A stretch of DNA of 64,000 nt from Betaproteobacteria bacterium (GTDB lineage Bacteria > Pseudomonadota > Gammaproteobacteria > Burkholderiales > Usitatibacteraceae): contig JADKJU010000001.1 of NCBI GenBank assembly GCA_016720855.1, positions 985,501 through 1,049,500 on the forward strand. Reading direction: 5' to 3'. A model generated the notes under the pieces. The model worked only from the letters and a program-made list of their open reading frames with translations, made no database searches and had not been told where the DNA came from. The first letter of the stretch is position 1. Each line of letters starts with the position of its first letter. The position numbers and the translations under genes are program-made. Positions 1 to 8,803 of this stretch are shown piece by piece.

Positions 1-147
1 GGCCTTGTCGCCCTTGAACTCGTCGCCGGCATAGGGTTTCTGGTCCTCCTTGCCTGCGTAGGTTTTCCCGGGTTCCTGGGATATTTCCGTGCATCCGCCG
101 AGCCAGCATGCCGCCGACAATGCGACAGCGATCGCGAGCGTTCTCAT
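1..147 (-). CDS. Partial lipoprotein, last visible gene of the formate dehydrogenase operon
   Basis: Only the first 49 codons are visible; the gene runs off the left edge. The ATG at 147 follows a strong Shine-Dalgarno (GGAGG, 6 nt upstream) and overlaps the fdhB stop (ATGA), so translation is coupled to fdhB. The N-terminus is a lipoprotein signal: MRT, a hydrophobic stretch, then lipobox LGGC with Cys19. A polar Lys/Asp/Gly-rich stretch with two related pieces (KTYAGKED and KPYAGDEFKG) follows. It may be a short envelope lipoprotein. It could instead be the start of a cytochrome b (gamma) subunit carrying an N-terminal extension; the missing sequence would decide. The function is not recognised. 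Confidence 0.7.
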   Translation of the reverse strand, partial: MRTLAIAVALSAACWLGGCTEISQEPGKTYAGKEDQKPYAGDEFKGDKA

Positions 148-764
148 GTCTTTCCTCCCGGTTGATCGGAAACCTTGGCGCTGCCCCCGTAGGCCATCGA
201 CCAGCCCCAGATCTCCTCGCCCTTGCCGCGCGTGACGACGCGGTACTTGTAGATCTTCGTGATCACCTCGGCGTCGCCCGCGAGCAGTGCCTTGGTGGAG
301 CACATCTCGGCGCACGCAGGCAGCTTGCCCTCGGCCAGGCGGTTGCGGCCGTACTTGCGGTATTCCTCGGCGGAGTTGTTCTCCTCCGGGCCGCCCGCGC
401 AGAAGGTGCACTTGTCCATCTTGCCGCGCAGGCCGAAAGCGCCGGCCTGCGGGAACTGCGGCGCGCCGAAGGGGCAGGCATAGAAGCAGTAGCCGCATCC
501 GATGCACAGGTCCTTGTCGTGCAGGACCAGCCAGTCCTCGGTCTTGTAGAAGCAGTCGACCGGGCAGACCGCCATGCAGGGCGCATCCGAGCAGTGCATG
601 CACGCCACCGAGATGGAACGCTCGCCGGGCTTGCCGTCGTTCACCGTCACCAGCCGGCGCCGGTTCACGCCCCATGGAATCTCATGCTCGCTCTTGCACG
701 CCGTCACGCAGCCGTTGCACTCGATGCAGCGCTCGGCGTCGCAGATGAATTTCATTCTGGCCAT
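144..764 (-). CDS. fdhB: Formate dehydrogenase iron-sulfur (beta) subunit
   Basis: 206 aa. Electron-transfer subunit that passes electrons from the catalytic subunit towards the quinone or cytochrome partner. It has ferredoxin-type Cys motifs: CIECNGC starting at Cys14, CMHCSDAPC near 55, CIGCGYC near 88, and a later group including CTFC and CAEMC, consistent with four 4Fe-4S clusters as in the FDH3 beta family. There is no signal peptide, so export as a complex with the Tat-tagged FdhA is inferred. The ATG at 764 has GAGGAG 8 nt upstream. It lies 30 nt after fdhA and overlaps the downstream lipoprotein gene. Confidence 0.93.
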   Translation of the reverse strand: MARMKFICDAERCIECNGCVTACKSEHEIPWGVNRRRLVTVNDGKPGERSISVACMHCSDAPCMAVCPVDCFYKTEDWLVLHDKDLCIGCGYCFYACPFGAPQFPQAGAFGLRGKMDKCTFCAGGPEENNSAEEYRKYGRNRLAEGKLPACAEMCSTKALLAGDAEVITKIYKYRVVTRGKGEEIWGWSMAYGGSAKVSDQPGGKT

Positions 765-794
765 TTGTGTGTCTCCTCTATCCGTGGCGGTGCG

Positions 795-3722
795 CTAGGC
801 GCGCTCGATCTGGCACAGGGTGGTCTTCGTCTCCTGCATCATCGTGACCGAGTCGTAGCCGTAGGTCGTCGCGGTGTTCACGGCCTCGCCCCGGACGATC
901 GGCGCCGCCCCGTCCGGGTACTTGTCCAGCAGGTCCTTGCCCTGCCACCAGCCCGCGAAGTGGAATGGAATCCAGGACACGCCCTGCCCGACCCGCTCGG
1001 TCACCAGCGCGCGTACCTTGAGCCGTGCCCCGGTGGGCGTGCCGACCCAGACGAAGTCCCAGTACTTGATGCCGCGGGCCTCGGCGTCCTTCGGGTTGAT
1101 CTCCACGAAGTTCTCCTGCTGCAGCTCCGCGAGCCACGGGTTGGAACGGGTCTCCTCGCCGCCGCCCTCGTACTCGACCAGGCGCCCGGAGGTAAGCACG
1201 ATCGGGAATCTCTCGTGCACCTTTTCGGCGATGTTCTTCTGCTGCGCGGTCTTGTAGAGCGTAGGCAACCGCCAGAACGTCTTCTTGTCGTCGTGCGTCG
1301 GGTACTTGGCGACGAGATCCGGGCGGTTGGAGTAGATGGGTTCCCGGTGCAGCGGAATCGCATCCGGGAAGTTCCAAACGACGGCACGCGCCTTGGCGTT
1401 GCCGAACGGATGGCAACCGTGGTTCTTGAGGACCACGCGCTGGATGCCGCCGGAAAGGTCGTTCTTCCAGTTCTTGCCCTCGGCCTCCTTCTGTTCCTCG
1501 GGCGTGAGCTCGCTCCACCAGCCCAGCTTCTTCAGGAGCAGGTGGTCGAACTCGGGGTAGCCCGTCGTGATGTCCGCGCCCTTGGAGCACGAGCCGTCTT
1601 CGGCCAGGAGCGACACGCCGTCGCGCGAGATGCCGAAGTTGGCGCGGAAGTTCCCGCCGCCGTCCATCACGTGCTTGGACGTGTCGTATAGGTTGGTCGA
1701 GCCCGGGTGCTTGAGCGCGGCGTTGCCGTAGCAGGGCCACGGCAGGCCGAAGTAGTCGCCCGACAGGTCGTAGCCCGTTTCCTTGTCGACGACGGACGTC
1801 GTGCAACGAAGCGTCTTCGGGTCGAAGGCATCCATGTGGCGCATGTGGGCCTTGAGCCGCTCGGGCGACTGCCCCGTGTAGCCGATGGTCCAGGTGCCGG
1901 CGTTGATCTCGCGCAGCATGTCCTCGACGAGCGGCTCGTCCCAGCCGTCCTTGTCCTTCACCAGCTTGATGTTCTTCACGAACTCCTTCTCGAAACCGAA
2001 CTTCTTCGCGAAGGCGTACATGATCGTGTGGTCGGGCTTCGACTCGAAGAGCGGCTCGATCACCTTCTCGCGCCACTGGATGGAACGGTTCGACGCCGTG
2101 ACCGAGCCGCTGGTCTCGAACTGCGTCGCAGCCGGCAGCAGGTACACGCCCTCCTTGCGGTCGGGCATCACGGCGGAGGCCGAGGGGTACGGGTCGACGA
2201 TGACCATCAGGTCGACCTTCTCCATGGCCGTCTTCATCTCCAGGCCGCGCGTCTGCGAGTTCGGCGCGTGCCCCCAGTAGATGACGGCGCGAAGGTTGCT
2301 GTCCTGGTCGATGAGCTCGTTCTTCTCCGTCACGCCGTCGATCCAGCGCGAGAGCGTCATGCCCGGCTTCTCCATCATCGCCTGCGAGGCGAAACGCGAC
2401 TTCATCCAGTCGTAGTCGACGCCCCAGACGCGGCACCAGTGCTTCCAGGACCCCGCGACGATGCCGTAGTAGCCCGGCAACGAGTCGGGGTTGGGGCCGA
2501 CGTCCGTCGCGCCCTGCACGTTGTCGTGACCGCGGTAGATGTTCGTGCCGCCGCCGGAGACGCCGACGTTGCCGAGCGCCAGCTGCACGATGCAGCTCGC
2601 GCGCACCATCGCGTTGCCGATCGAGTGCTGCGTCTGGCCCATGCACCAGATGATGGTGGACGGGCGGTTCTTCGCCATGGCCTCGGCGGCCGCGTAGACC
2701 TCGGCCTCGGGAACGCCGCAGGCCTCGGTCACCTTGTCCGGCGTCCACTTCTTCAATACTTCCTCGCGCACCTTCTCCATGCCGAAGACGCGGTCGTGGA
2801 GGTACTGCTTGTCCTCCCAGCCGTTCTTGAAGATGTGGTAGAGCATGCCGAAGAGCAGGGGCACGTCGGTGCCCGAGCGGAAGCGGATGTACTGGTCCGC
2901 CTTCGCCGCGGTGCGCGTGAAGCGCGGATCGGCCACGATCATCCGCGCGCCCAGCTCCTTGGCGTGCAGGCAGTGCAGCATCGAGACCGGATGGGCCTCG
3001 GCCGCATTGGACCCGATGAAGAACATGCACTTCGTGTTCATCAGGTCGTTGTAGGAGTTGGTCATCGCCCCGTAGCCCCAGGTGTTCGCCACGCCCGCGA
3101 CCGTGGTCGAGTGGCAGATGCGCGCCTGGTGGTCCATGTTGTTCGTGCCGAACATCGACACGAACTTGCGGAACATGTAGGACTGCTCGTTGCTGTGCTT
3201 GGAGGAGCCGAGCCAGAACACCGCGTCGGGGCCGCTTTCCTTGCGGATCGCGAGCAGCTTGTCGCCGATCTCGTTGATGGCCTGTTCCCAGGTGATCTTG
3301 CGGTACTTGCCGTCGACCAGCTTCATCGGGGACTTGAGCCGGTGCGAATGCTCGGTCATGCCGTGCTCGCGCACCGATGCCCCCTTGGCGCAGTGAGCGC
3401 CGAGGTTGAGTGGCGATTCGAATACCGGTTCCTGGCGGACCCACACGCCGTCCTGCACCACCGCGTCGATGGCGCAGCCGACGGAGCAGTGGGTGCAGAC
3501 CGTGCGCTTCACCTCGGCCTTGCCCTTGCCCGCGGCGGCGGCGTTGGCCTCGCCGATCATGTTGAGCGGCAGCTGGCTCGCGAACGCGGCAGCGCCGGCG
3601 GTGATGCCGGTCCCCTTGAGGAAGGCGCGGCGGTCGACGGTCTTCGCCCCGAGGGCGCCCATGGCGCGGGAAAGCGGATTGGTACGCTCGGCCCGGCCTT
3701 CGGATTTGCGGTTGAGCAGCAT
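795..3722 (-). CDS. fdhA: Formate dehydrogenase catalytic (alpha) subunit, Mo/W-bis-MGD, Tat-exported
   Basis: 975 aa, normal for the periplasmic FDH-N/FDH-O-like family; oxidises formate to CO2. A Tat signal (DRRAFLKG, residues 30-37) precedes a hydrophobic stretch ending near residue 62. The N-proximal 4Fe-4S cluster is Cys76, Cys79, Cys83 and Cys111. The metal-ligand position is cysteine (RICHS, Cys203), not selenocysteine, so no Sec insertion is needed. Molybdopterin-oxidoreductase and dinucleotide-binding domains fill the rest. The ATG at 3722 has GAGGAGG just upstream. The Tat-target gene lies 11 nt upstream and fdhB 30 nt downstream. The cofactor genes across the divergent promoter (moaA, fdhD, mobA, moeA) are what this enzyme needs. 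Confidence 0.96.
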   Translation of the reverse strand: MLLNRKSEGRAERTNPLSRAMGALGAKTVDRRAFLKGTGITAGAAAFASQLPLNMIGEANAAAAGKGKAEVKRTVCTHCSVGCAIDAVVQDGVWVRQEPVFESPLNLGAHCAKGASVREHGMTEHSHRLKSPMKLVDGKYRKITWEQAINEIGDKLLAIRKESGPDAVFWLGSSKHSNEQSYMFRKFVSMFGTNNMDHQARICHSTTVAGVANTWGYGAMTNSYNDLMNTKCMFFIGSNAAEAHPVSMLHCLHAKELGARMIVADPRFTRTAAKADQYIRFRSGTDVPLLFGMLYHIFKNGWEDKQYLHDRVFGMEKVREEVLKKWTPDKVTEACGVPEAEVYAAAEAMAKNRPSTIIWCMGQTQHSIGNAMVRASCIVQLALGNVGVSGGGTNIYRGHDNVQGATDVGPNPDSLPGYYGIVAGSWKHWCRVWGVDYDWMKSRFASQAMMEKPGMTLSRWIDGVTEKNELIDQDSNLRAVIYWGHAPNSQTRGLEMKTAMEKVDLMVIVDPYPSASAVMPDRKEGVYLLPAATQFETSGSVTASNRSIQWREKVIEPLFESKPDHTIMYAFAKKFGFEKEFVKNIKLVKDKDGWDEPLVEDMLREINAGTWTIGYTGQSPERLKAHMRHMDAFDPKTLRCTTSVVDKETGYDLSGDYFGLPWPCYGNAALKHPGSTNLYDTSKHVMDGGGNFRANFGISRDGVSLLAEDGSCSKGADITTGYPEFDHLLLKKLGWWSELTPEEQKEAEGKNWKNDLSGGIQRVVLKNHGCHPFGNAKARAVVWNFPDAIPLHREPIYSNRPDLVAKYPTHDDKKTFWRLPTLYKTAQQKNIAEKVHERFPIVLTSGRLVEYEGGGEETRSNPWLAELQQENFVEINPKDAEARGIKYWDFVWVGTPTGARLKVRALVTERVGQGVSWIPFHFAGWWQGKDLLDKYPDGAAPIVRGEAVNTATTYGYDSVTMMQETKTTLCQIERA

Positions 3723-3733
3723 GGTCGGCCTCC

Positions 3734-3931
3734 TCAGATTTGCGTGGTCTTGTAGTACTTCAGGACGTGCTCGGAGACGTGATAGCCCCGCGGTTTGTCG
3801 GCGGCGGGAGCGGCTTGCTCCCCCGTGGCGATCTTCTGGCCCGCGACGACTGCCGCGGCGGCGCCGGCGCCACCGAGGCTCGCGTGAAGCAGGAATTTCC
3901 TGCGGCTGTTCGGCTTCATCTCGTTGTTCAT
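3734..3931 (-). CDS. Small Tat-target protein of formate dehydrogenase loci
   Basis: 65 aa from the ATG at 3931, which has AGGAGG 6 nt upstream. An in-frame ATG at 3970 has no such site and overlaps the preceding gene, so 3931 is preferred. The N-terminus is a textbook Tat signal (SRRKFLLHAS) followed by a Gly/Ala-rich hydrophobic stretch. The tail contains YHVSEHVLKYYKTTQI, which resembles the conserved end of the 'formate dehydrogenase region TAT target' family (recalled as TIGR02811). It sits directly before fdhA. The role is unknown; it may assist export or assembly of the FDH complex. Confidence 0.85.
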   Translation of the reverse strand: MNNEMKPNSRRKFLLHASLGGAGAAAAVVAGQKIATGEQAAPAADKPRGYHVSEHVLKYYKTTQI

Positions 3932-3966
3932 GTCACGCCTCCTGTTTTCGCTTGTTGCCTGAGAAT

Positions 3967-4596
3967 TCAATCCAGGTTGAACGACTCGTCTTCGATGCCG
4001 ACGAAAGCCTCGCCGACGGCTGCGACCCTGCGATAGTAATTCGAGTCCGGGGCATCCTGAACCGCGGCGAGGAAACGGCCCGCCACCGGTTTCAAGTGCG
4101 TTTCGTAGAACCGCCTCTGCTGCGCGATGCTCGCCGGCGCACGGCCTGCGCCGCCGGCCACCAGAACGCGCATGGCGTCGAACAGGCCGGCGAAATGGTC
4201 CTCGGGTTCGCAGGCCCCCGGGCTGCGGGCCAGTCCAAGGGCCGCGAGGTCCTCGATGATGCGCACGCGCGGGTGGTCGACGGCGCTCGCCCCGTCGAAG
4301 TAATACGCCGCGTAGACCGACACCTTCGCCTTTCCCATGCCGACGAAGAGCGTCTCGTACTCCTCGGCGGCGGCCACCGGATCCATGGCGCCCGAAGCGG
4401 CGACGAGTTGCCCCCAGGCGCGTGCGAGGCGTTCATCGCCCCCCTCCATCGGCGGCGCAAGCGATAGCGTGCGCAGGAGCTTCCCGTCCGGCGCATGGTG
4501 GAAGAGCGTGGCCAGGAGCGCGTAGAAGTCGGCGCGCGCCGCCTCCTCGGCGGCCACCAGGCGTTGGACTTCGACGCGAGCGAGGACAGTTTCCAT
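3967..4596 (-). CDS. TorD/DmsD-family chaperone for formate dehydrogenase
   Basis: 209 aa, mostly helical, length typical of TorD-family redox-enzyme chaperones. These proteins bind the Tat signal of a molybdoenzyme and hold it in the cytoplasm until the cofactor is inserted. Family-like features include an acidic mid-region with EEYETLFVGMG near residue 80 and an EDHFAGLFDAM helix near 150. There is no signal peptide, as expected. It lies 2 nt after the 4Fe-4S gene and immediately before the Tat-target and fdhA genes, so FdhA is the inferred client. Confidence 0.88.
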   Translation of the reverse strand: METVLARVEVQRLVAAEEAARADFYALLATLFHHAPDGKLLRTLSLAPPMEGGDERLARAWGQLVAASGAMDPVAAAEEYETLFVGMGKAKVSVYAAYYFDGASAVDHPRVRIIEDLAALGLARSPGACEPEDHFAGLFDAMRVLVAGGAGRAPASIAQQRRFYETHLKPVAGRFLAAVQDAPDSNYYRRVAAVGEAFVGIEDESFNLD

Positions 4597-4598
4597 GC

Positions 4599-6389
4599 CT
4601 AGAGTCTCAGCACCGAGACTTCATTCGTGTTGGACATCATGTCGACGGCGCGGCAGTCGGCGCACATCTGCAGGCGCTTGAGGGCTGCGCCGCCGGCGAA
4701 CATCGAGTGACCCGCCAGGCGCCCGAGCATCGCGTCGACCATCTGCCTGGTGCCGAAGGCCTTGCCGCAGGAGACGCAATGAAAGGGTTGCGCCTCGTTG
4801 AGGACACGCGCCTCGCGCACCGAGGGCGCGAGCAGCAGCCGCGGCACCAGCGAGATGGCATTCTCGGGGCAAGTGCGCTCGCACAGCCCGCACTGCACGC
4901 AATTGCGCTCGAGGAACCTGAGCATGGGCGACTCGGTTCCATCCATCAGTGCCGATTCGGGGCACGCCCCCGCGCAGGCAAGGCACAGCGTGCACTTTTC
5001 GCTGTCGACCCGGACCTCGCCGAATGGCGCGCCGGGAGCGAGCGCAATTTCCGAAACCGGAACGGGCGCGTGCTTCGCGAGGTGCTCGACGGCGAATTCC
5101 ACCGCCGTACGCTTGTCGTTGGACAGGGCAAATGTCGCCGCCACCGCGGGCGTCGCTGCGGTCGCAAGCGCATCCAGCGCCTCGACCACCGCGCCGGCGT
5201 CGCCGGACTCGACGAACTCGAAATGTCGTCCGGCATAACCCAGCCCCGAGACGATCGACTGGGCGAGCGCCATCTGTTCGCGCAGCGAGCGCGAATACTC
5301 CGGCGCCTCGGATCCGGCCGAGAGCACGACCACCTGGCTCGCGCCGAGCGCAACGGCGCCCAGCAGGAGGTCGATGCCGACGCCCGCCACGTGCCACGAT
5401 TCGAGCGGGATAACGCGGGCGGGCAAGCCGCCGCCGGACCCGGCGGCACGCGCCAGGAGATCGCGGCCGTCCGTGCCGTTGTGGAACAGGATGCAGGCAT
5501 CCCGCCCGCCGGCCGCGCGGTAGGCCGCGAGCAGCGCCTTGAACTGGACGCCGCGGTCCGCCACGCGCGGAAACTGGAGGCTCATCGCGCCCGAAGGGCA
5601 CACCGATGCGCACGCGCCACAACCCATGCAGAGATGGGGATCCACCTTGACGTGATCGCCGTCGGTCGAGATCGCCTCCGTCGAGCACACCTCGATGCAC
5701 TTGTCACAGCCCTGGATACCCGATCGCGAATGCGCGCAAAGATTCTCGCGGTAGGCGAAGTAGCGCGGCTTGTCGAATTCCCCCACCGCTTCGGGCGCCT
5801 CCGCCAAGGCGAGATCCAGAGAAGCTTCGCCGGACACTCGCCAGTAACCTTGCGGCGGCTGGTGGTGCCCGAAAAGCGGCGGATCGGAGAAGTCGACCAC
5901 GAGGTCGAACACCGCGCCGGCCGCGCCGGGCAAGGCACGCGTGCCGGATTCGCGCACGAAGGCGACATCCGAGAGCGTGACGGAAAAGTTGCCGAGATAT
6001 CCCTTGAGGGCGGAGACCTTGCCGCCCCAGATCGGAAATGCGGTCGCGCCCAGGTCCGAATTCGCCAGGGCCGCGGCCTGCGCGGATGGGCGCGAGGTCA
6101 GCAAGAGCGTGACGGGCAGCGATGCCGCAAGCCGGACGGCGGCGGCCACCGCGCGAGCGTCGCTGCCGATCACGAGCGCGTTGCCTTTCGAGGCGTAGGA
6201 AACGCTGGGCAGTGGATCAGGGGGGGGGAGGCCGGACAGCGCTTCGAGCGCGCGAATCTTCGGGGTGCAATCGAGGGATCGCGCCGTCCACCCCCGGGAT
6301 TCGAATTCTCCGGGGTTGGGGATTGTGGCGTCTTGCGGGTCGGGCACCGTATCGACCACGGCCCCTTCCGCCTCGTTTTCGAACGTCAT
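4599..6389 (-). CDS. Multi-cluster 4Fe-4S protein of the formate dehydrogenase locus
   Basis: 596 aa. A ferredoxin-type pair lies mid-protein (CDKCIEVC near 230 and CMGCGACASVCPSGAM near 256). A second pair is near 465-500 (CTLCLACAGACPESAL and CVQCGLCERTCPENAI). A Cys-rich C-terminus has CVSCGK and CADC. The first 200 residues have an NAD/FAD-type segment (NALVIGSDARAVAAAV) but no complete known domain that I recognise. Proteins of this layout occur in fdh loci of other proteobacteria, for example Shewanella (recollection). It probably supplies electrons to, or matures, FdhA. The ATG at 6389 has only weak SD (CGGA). A C9 homopolymer (6220-6228) lies in the 5' part; the frame is open through it. 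Confidence 0.85.
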   Translation of the reverse strand: MTFENEAEGAVVDTVPDPQDATIPNPGEFESRGWTARSLDCTPKIRALEALSGLPPPDPLPSVSYASKGNALVIGSDARAVAAAVRLAASLPVTLLLTSRPSAQAAALANSDLGATAFPIWGGKVSALKGYLGNFSVTLSDVAFVRESGTRALPGAAGAVFDLVVDFSDPPLFGHHQPPQGYWRVSGEASLDLALAEAPEAVGEFDKPRYFAYRENLCAHSRSGIQGCDKCIEVCSTEAISTDGDHVKVDPHLCMGCGACASVCPSGAMSLQFPRVADRGVQFKALLAAYRAAGGRDACILFHNGTDGRDLLARAAGSGGGLPARVIPLESWHVAGVGIDLLLGAVALGASQVVVLSAGSEAPEYSRSLREQMALAQSIVSGLGYAGRHFEFVESGDAGAVVEALDALATAATPAVAATFALSNDKRTAVEFAVEHLAKHAPVPVSEIALAPGAPFGEVRVDSEKCTLCLACAGACPESALMDGTESPMLRFLERNCVQCGLCERTCPENAISLVPRLLLAPSVREARVLNEAQPFHCVSCGKAFGTRQMVDAMLGRLAGHSMFAGGAALKRLQMCADCRAVDMMSNTNEVSVLRL

Positions 6390-6538
6390 TCCGTGTCGCT
6401 CGACCGTCGGCGGCGCGCGTCGCCGACGCTCCTCTCGGGGTTGGACTTCAGGGGAGAATCTCGCCGCAACCTGCGGCGATCTGCCTTTATTCGAATATGA
6501 AGCGAAGTATACAACAGTTGCATCGCCCGGACCGAGTG
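6390..6538 (-). promoter_or_regulatory. Intergenic leader of the fdh operon with a perfect hairpin
   Basis: 149 nt between DUF3306 and the 4Fe-4S gene, both on the minus strand. Position 6461-6479 is a perfect 8-bp stem (TCGCCGCA / TGCGGCGA) with a 3-nt loop and no U-tract. Upstream of it on the minus strand is an AT-rich stretch (6481-6515) that could hold a -10/-35 pair such as TTGTAT and GAATAA. This suggests the fdh genes have their own promoter separate from DUF3305-DUF3306. The promoter reading is tentative. Confidence 0.4.
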
Positions 6539-7135
6539 CTACGGCTCCGATTCCCGCATATTCCGTGGGGAGATAGGCGAGGCTTCCGCCTTCTCGCCGT
6601 CCGCAGGCGGCAATGCGTCGGCCTGATCCGGAGCGATCACCGGATCGGCCGGGATATCAATGCGTTGATCGGCAATCAGCGCGCCGGCTTGCGCCTCTTC
6701 CAGCGCCCGGCGCTTTTCCTCCTCCTCGCGGTCCCGGCCCGCCTTGTCGCCCAGCCAGGACACCGAGTCCATCCTGGCCAGCCACGATTCCGGCAGGGGA
6801 TCGGGTTTCGAGTAGTCGTCCACGTAGACGTCCATCATGTCCATCACGTTGAAGCGCGGGTCACCGAAGAGGGTCTTGAGCGCCTGCCGTCGCACGTTCC
6901 CATCGACGTCGGGCGCCATGAACGGCGCGAAGTCCGATTCGGGAGTGAGCGACTCGACCGGAGGCAACGGTGTCTCGTCGCCCGGCACCGTCGCGCCGGA
7001 AGACACCGCGCCGCCCGCCGGGAGGGTGGCCGGGGCCTGCGTCGGCTTCGCCGGGGAATCTTCAGGCGAGGTCCTGGCCTCGGTCTTCCGGCGCGACCAC
7101 CGCGACAGGAAATTATCGTCCGCCGCCATCGTCAT
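6539..7135 (-). CDS. DUF3306 domain protein
   Basis: 198 aa, function unknown. The N-terminus contains FLSRWSRRK, typical of DUF3306 proteins (recollection). A Pro/Ala-rich disordered stretch follows to about 75, then a conserved core near 85-135 (NVRRQALKTLFGDPRFNVMD, DVYVDDYSKPDPLP), and an acidic, Ala/Pro-rich tail. There is no signal peptide or membrane segment. Its start overlaps the DUF3305 stop (ATGA). DUF3305-DUF3306 pairs recur next to formate dehydrogenase genes, so an accessory role in FDH biogenesis is inferred. Confidence 0.82.
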   Translation of the reverse strand: MTMAADDNFLSRWSRRKTEARTSPEDSPAKPTQAPATLPAGGAVSSGATVPGDETPLPPVESLTPESDFAPFMAPDVDGNVRRQALKTLFGDPRFNVMDMMDVYVDDYSKPDPLPESWLARMDSVSWLGDKAGRDREEEEKRRALEEAQAGALIADQRIDIPADPVIAPDQADALPPADGEKAEASPISPRNMRESEP

Positions 7136-7614
7136 CCCCGCTCGCGCAGGCGCCCCTCTTTACCCTTGAAGGACTTCGGCCGGATGCGCTCCTTCGGCTC
7201 GGGACGGTAATTGGCCTCGACCCACTCCCCGATCCACGCTGCGAACTCGAGGTCGATCGCGGCCTTGTCGACGCGCTCCCCGCCGTCCATCCAGCGGGCG
7301 GCCTCGTTGTAGGAGGCCGTCACCTGGAACGGATAGGGGTCGGCCCCTTCCTCGTCCGTGCGCACGGAAACGAACACGCAGGGCTCGCCGCTGCTCATGT
7401 TGAGGTAGTAGCCCTCGGCCTCGTCGCGGTGCAGGTAGACCGGGAACCCCGGAAATGCCTTCTGCAGCAGGCCTTCGCGGTCGAGCAGCACGCGCGGCTC
7501 CCCGCCCACGTCGGGCATTGCGCTGACGGCCTGCCATTGATGCGTTGCCCAGCGACTTTCGACGGGCGTGCGCTCGAGGACGACGCAGACATGCCGGACG
7601 GGACTTTGGCTCAT
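7132..7614 (-). CDS. DUF3305 domain protein
   Basis: 160 aa from the ATG at 7614. The frame is open further upstream, but that extension would run into moaA and has no homologous look. The core SPVRHVCVVLERTPVESRWA, then VYLHRDEAEGYYLNMSSGEP, matches my recollection of DUF3305. No function is known. The C-terminus is basic (KERIRPKSFKGKEGRLRERG). A TATAGT box at 7621-7626 (minus strand) lies about 7 nt before the ATG, so the transcript may be leaderless. It is divergent from moaA and forms a two-gene unit with DUF3306. Confidence 0.82.
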   Translation of the reverse strand: MSQSPVRHVCVVLERTPVESRWATHQWQAVSAMPDVGGEPRVLLDREGLLQKAFPGFPVYLHRDEAEGYYLNMSSGEPCVFVSVRTDEEGADPYPFQVTASYNEAARWMDGGERVDKAAIDLEFAAWIGEWVEANYRPEPKERIRPKSFKGKEGRLRERG

Positions 7615-7620
7615 CGGGCG

Positions 7621-7685
7621 ACTATAGCGGAATCGGTGTAGCCCCAGTGTGCGTGGGGATTCTCCGCTCGGGCCCATGCTATCCT
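7621..7685. promoter_or_regulatory. Divergent promoter region of DUF3305 and moaA
   Basis: Within the 103-nt gap, a minus-strand -10-like TATAGT (7626-7621) ends 6 nt before the DUF3305 ATG. A plus-strand -10-like TATCCT (7680-7685) would put a start near 7692, giving a short leader to the moaA ATG at 7718. Neither has a convincing -35. The position of the plus box argues against longer moaA starts at 7649 or 7676. Confidence 0.35.
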
Positions 7686-7717
7686 CGCCCGGCACGCTCC
7701 AGGACTCCCCGCGCCCG

Positions 7718-8803
7718 ATGTCAAAGCCCGTCATTCCCGTCGCGAACCTGCGCCGCGGCCTCGCGATACCGCCCCTGCTGCGCGACCCCACTTCCGGCCC
7801 GCTCGCCGATGCGAAGGGGCGGGGCCTGCGCGACTTGCGCATCTCGGTGACGGATCGTTGCAACTTCCGGTGCACCTATTGCATGCCGCGGGACGTGTTC
7901 GACGCCGACCACGAATTCCTTCCCCACGCCGCCCTTCTCACCTTCGAGGAGATCGTGCGCACCGCGCGCGTCTTCCACGGCCACGGCATCGCCAAGATCC
8001 GCCTCACCGGCGGCGAGCCGCTGCTGCGCCGCGGCGTCGAGGACCTCGTCGCGATGCTCTCGGCCGCGTTGCCCGGCGTGGACCTCACGCTCACGACCAA
8101 CGGCTCGGCCCTCAAGCAGAAGGCGCGCGCGCTTCATGCCGCGGGCCTGCGGCGGATCACGGTATCGCTCGACTCCCTGGACGACGCGACGTTTCGCGCC
8201 ATGAACGACGCCGACTTCCCCGTCGCGAAGGTCCTCGAGGCGATCGACCACGCCGCGGCGGAAGGCCTCGCGCCGGTCAAGGTGAACATGGTGGTCAAGC
8301 GCGGCACCAACGATGGCCAGGTGGTCGACATGGCACGCCATTTCCGCGGCTCCGGACACATCGTGCGCTTCATCGAGTTCATGGACGTGGGCGCGACCAA
8401 CGGCTGGCGCATGGACGACGTGGTGCCGAGCGCGGAGATCGTGAGGCGCATCAACGAGGCCTTCCCCTGCGAGCCGACGAACCCCAACCACTTCGGCGAG
8501 GTGGCGAAGCGCTGGCGCTACAAGGACGGCGCCGGCGAGTTCGGCATCATCTCCAGCGTGACCGAGGCCTTCTGCTCCTCGTGCAACCGCGCGCGGCTCT
8601 CCACCGACGGCTCGGTCTACACGTGCCTGTTCGCGGACCAGGGCTACGACCTCAAGTCGATCCTGCGCGGTGGTGGCTCCGACGAGGATCTTTCGCGCGC
8701 CATCGCCGCCATCTGGCAGCGCCGCGAGGACCGCTACTCGGAAATCCGCACTGCCGAGACGGCGCGCGGGCGCAAGGTCGAAATGTCCTTCATCGGCGGG
8801 TAG
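7718..8803 (+). CDS. moaA: GTP 3',8-cyclase, molybdenum cofactor step 1
   Basis: 361 aa. Radical-SAM enzyme converting GTP to 3',8-cH2GTP, used by MoaC to make cPMP. The N-terminal radical-SAM cluster is Cys48, Cys52, Cys55 (CNFRCTYC). The second, substrate-binding cluster is at the C-terminus (CSSCNRARLSTDG followed by a third Cys in VYTCLF). The protein ends in Gly-Gly, as functional MoaA does. The start at 7718 (MSKPVIPVANLRR) is chosen by family N-terminus and promoter position. It leads the moaA-fdhD-GFA-mobA-moeA run, divergent from the fdh genes. Confidence 0.95.
   Translation: MSKPVIPVANLRRGLAIPPLLRDPTSGPLADAKGRGLRDLRISVTDRCNFRCTYCMPRDVFDADHEFLPHAALLTFEEIVRTARVFHGHGIAKIRLTGGEPLLRRGVEDLVAMLSAALPGVDLTLTTNGSALKQKARALHAAGLRRITVSLDSLDDATFRAMNDADFPVAKVLEAIDHAAAEGLAPVKVNMVVKRGTNDGQVVDMARHFRGSGHIVRFIEFMDVGATNGWRMDDVVPSAEIVRRINEAFPCEPTNPNHFGEVAKRWRYKDGAGEFGIISSVTEAFCSSCNRARLSTDGSVYTCLFADQGYDLKSILRGGGSDEDLSRAIAAIWQRREDRYSEIRTAETARGRKVEMSFIGG

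Noticed and set aside
795..3722. Selenocysteine-containing formate dehydrogenase
   Set aside because: The metal-ligand position is encoded by a Cys codon (residue 203), and no in-frame TGA is needed.
778..3755. Very long open frames overlapping fdhA in other frames (888 codons on minus, 682 on plus)
   Set aside because: Codon-bias shadows of fdhA; no domains, no ribosome sites, composition dominated by Arg, Ala and Gly.
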